A stretch of 33,498 bases of DNA from Rhodobacteraceae bacterium UBA2553 (lineage in GTDB: Bacteria > Pseudomonadota > Alphaproteobacteria > Rhodobacterales > Rhodobacteraceae). This document shows positions 32,710-33,498 of this stretch, in pieces. Positions within the stretch are counted from its first letter, which is position 1, and every line of letters starts with the position of its first letter. The stretch is taken from the NCBI GenBank assembly GCA_002340515.1, contig DDMF01000155.1:18591-52088 (forward strand). The letters run 5' to 3'. Under the pieces are notes generated by a model, which was not told where the DNA came from, ran no database searches, and worked only from the letters and a program-made list of their open reading frames with translations. A program made the position numbers and the translations under genes.

Positions 32710-33498
32710 GCTTTCAACTCCGGCATCACGCGTGCAAGCAGATCCGCGGCAAAGGCGGCATCAGCCGGGGCGGTGGCCATCACCTCCCCCCATTCGCGCG
32801 TGGTTTCACTGTCAATTTTTGTGGTGGCATCAATGCCCATTTTGCCCGCAAGTCCGGGCTGGGGGGATGCGAAATCGAGATAATCCATCGGCGTGTTCTC
32901 AATCATCATCACATCCCGCGACGGATCCATGCGGGTGGCCAATGCCCATGCAATATCGTCCCAGTTTCGCGGATCGATGTCATCGTCCACCACGATGATC
33001 ATCTTGGTATAGCTGAACTGAGGAAGCATTCCCCATAAGGCCATCATCACCCTGCGGGCTTGCCCCGGGTAACGTTTGTTGATGCTGACTACAGCCATGC
33101 GGTAAGAGCACGCGGCAGGAGGCAGCCAAATGTCTTTGATTTCAGGGATCTGTGCACGCATTGTCGGCAAGGCCAGCTTGTTGAAAACCTCACCTATGAT
33201 CGCCGGTTCATCCGGTGGGCGTCCTGTATAGGTCGACAGGTAGAGGGGATCTTTGCGATGTGTGATCCCCGTGACATGCATCACAGGAAAGGGCTCCGCC
33301 GGGTTGTAATACCCGGTGTGGTCGCCGAAGGGGCCTTCGGGTGCTGTGTCGGTCGGTGACACCCATCCTTCCAGAATGATCTCGGCCTCTGCGGGCACCA
33401 TCAAAGGCACGGTTTTGGCCGCAACCAACCGGGGGCGTGTGTCGTTTAATGCTCCGGCAAAGGTCAGCTCAGACACGTTTTCCGGAAGCGGAAGGGCG
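32706..33498 (-). CDS. ubiD: UbiD-type prenylated-FMN-dependent decarboxylase, C-terminal part
   Basis: The frame is open to the right edge; the first visible residues are ALPLPENVSELTFAGAL, so the N-terminal portion is outside the window. About 264 residues are present. Family markers are AEAEIILEGWVSPTDTAPEGPFGDHTGYY (Glu in the EGPFGDHTGYY core belongs to the catalytic region), YLSTYTGRPPDEPAIIGEVFNKLALP, and IIVVDDDIDPRNWDDIAWALATRMDP. The C-terminus contains GLAGKMGIDATTK, typical of UbiD for 4-hydroxy-3-polyprenylbenzoate. The role is most likely decarboxylation in ubiquinone synthesis; a different aromatic acid is possible, but the C-terminal match and ubiX partnership favour UbiD. Confidence 0.92.
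   Translation of the reverse strand, partial: ALPLPENVSELTFAGALNDTRPRLVAAKTVPLMVPAEAEIILEGWVSPTDTAPEGPFGDHTGYYNPAEPFPVMHVTGITHRKDPLYLSTYTGRPPDEPAIIGEVFNKLALPTMRAQIPEIKDIWLPPAACSYRMAVVSINKRYPGQARRVMMALWGMLPQFSYTKMIIVVDDDIDPRNWDDIAWALATRMDPSRDVMMIENTPMDYLDFASPQPGLAGKMGIDATTKIDSETTREWGEVMATAPADAAFAADLLARVMPELKA

Overview
This window looks like chromosomal DNA of a marine Roseobacter-type alphaproteobacterium (Rhodobacteraceae). Support comes from an FYDLN-acid (TIGR02300-type) protein, a complete soxBDAG operon, a BCCT carrier, a UbiD/UbiX pair next to feoAB, and the general codon style. These assignments come from reading the sequence and remembered family features; no database search was run. 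No phage genes, transposases, insertion sequences or CRISPR arrays were seen.

Layout. 1-1755: the start of a GntR/FCD regulator, a YgjP-type zinc metallopeptidase, an acidic FYDLN protein and tRNA-Ala(GGC). 1876-9530: a sugar-uptake unit. On the minus strand lie a substrate-binding protein, two permeases, an ATPase and glucokinase, resembling the Pseudomonas GtsABCD glucose system. Divergent from it is an OmpR-type response regulator with its histidine kinase. A strong stem-loop between the binding-protein gene and the permease genes probably sets subunit stoichiometry.

9644-24321: a large amine or amino-acid catabolic region. It starts with a heterotetrameric sarcosine-oxidase-type operon (soxB-soxD-soxA-soxG). 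Two minus-strand regulators follow: a GlxA/GbdR-like AraC protein and a LysR protein. Divergent from the LysR gene runs a plus-strand series: aldehyde dehydrogenase, M19 dipeptidase-like protein, BCCT transporter (broken by a 1-nt frameshift), a 563-aa protein of unknown function, a DUF3726-like protein, and an Ldh/malate-dehydrogenase-2-family oxidoreductase. The parts suggest import and stepwise oxidation of an N-methylated or otherwise modified amino acid. Several parts have lost textbook residues: the SoxD zinc ligands, the M19 metal ligands and the BCCT aromatic cage. The substrate may therefore not be sarcosine or glycine betaine. This is the best candidate for an undescribed system here.

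24322-29164: a 345-bp intergenic region with a terminator and a likely repressor operator, then an RND efflux pair (membrane-fusion protein and permease). 29213-33498: a minus-strand set reading ubiD (partial), ubiX, feoA, feoB, and a small FeoC-like cysteine protein. A near-consensus FNR box lies before feoA. feoB has a 1-nt frameshift in a G6 run and a 15-bp in-frame tandem duplication in a membrane segment. Both frameshifts in the window are single missing bases in 6-nt homopolymers, so sequencing error must be considered before calling either gene dead.
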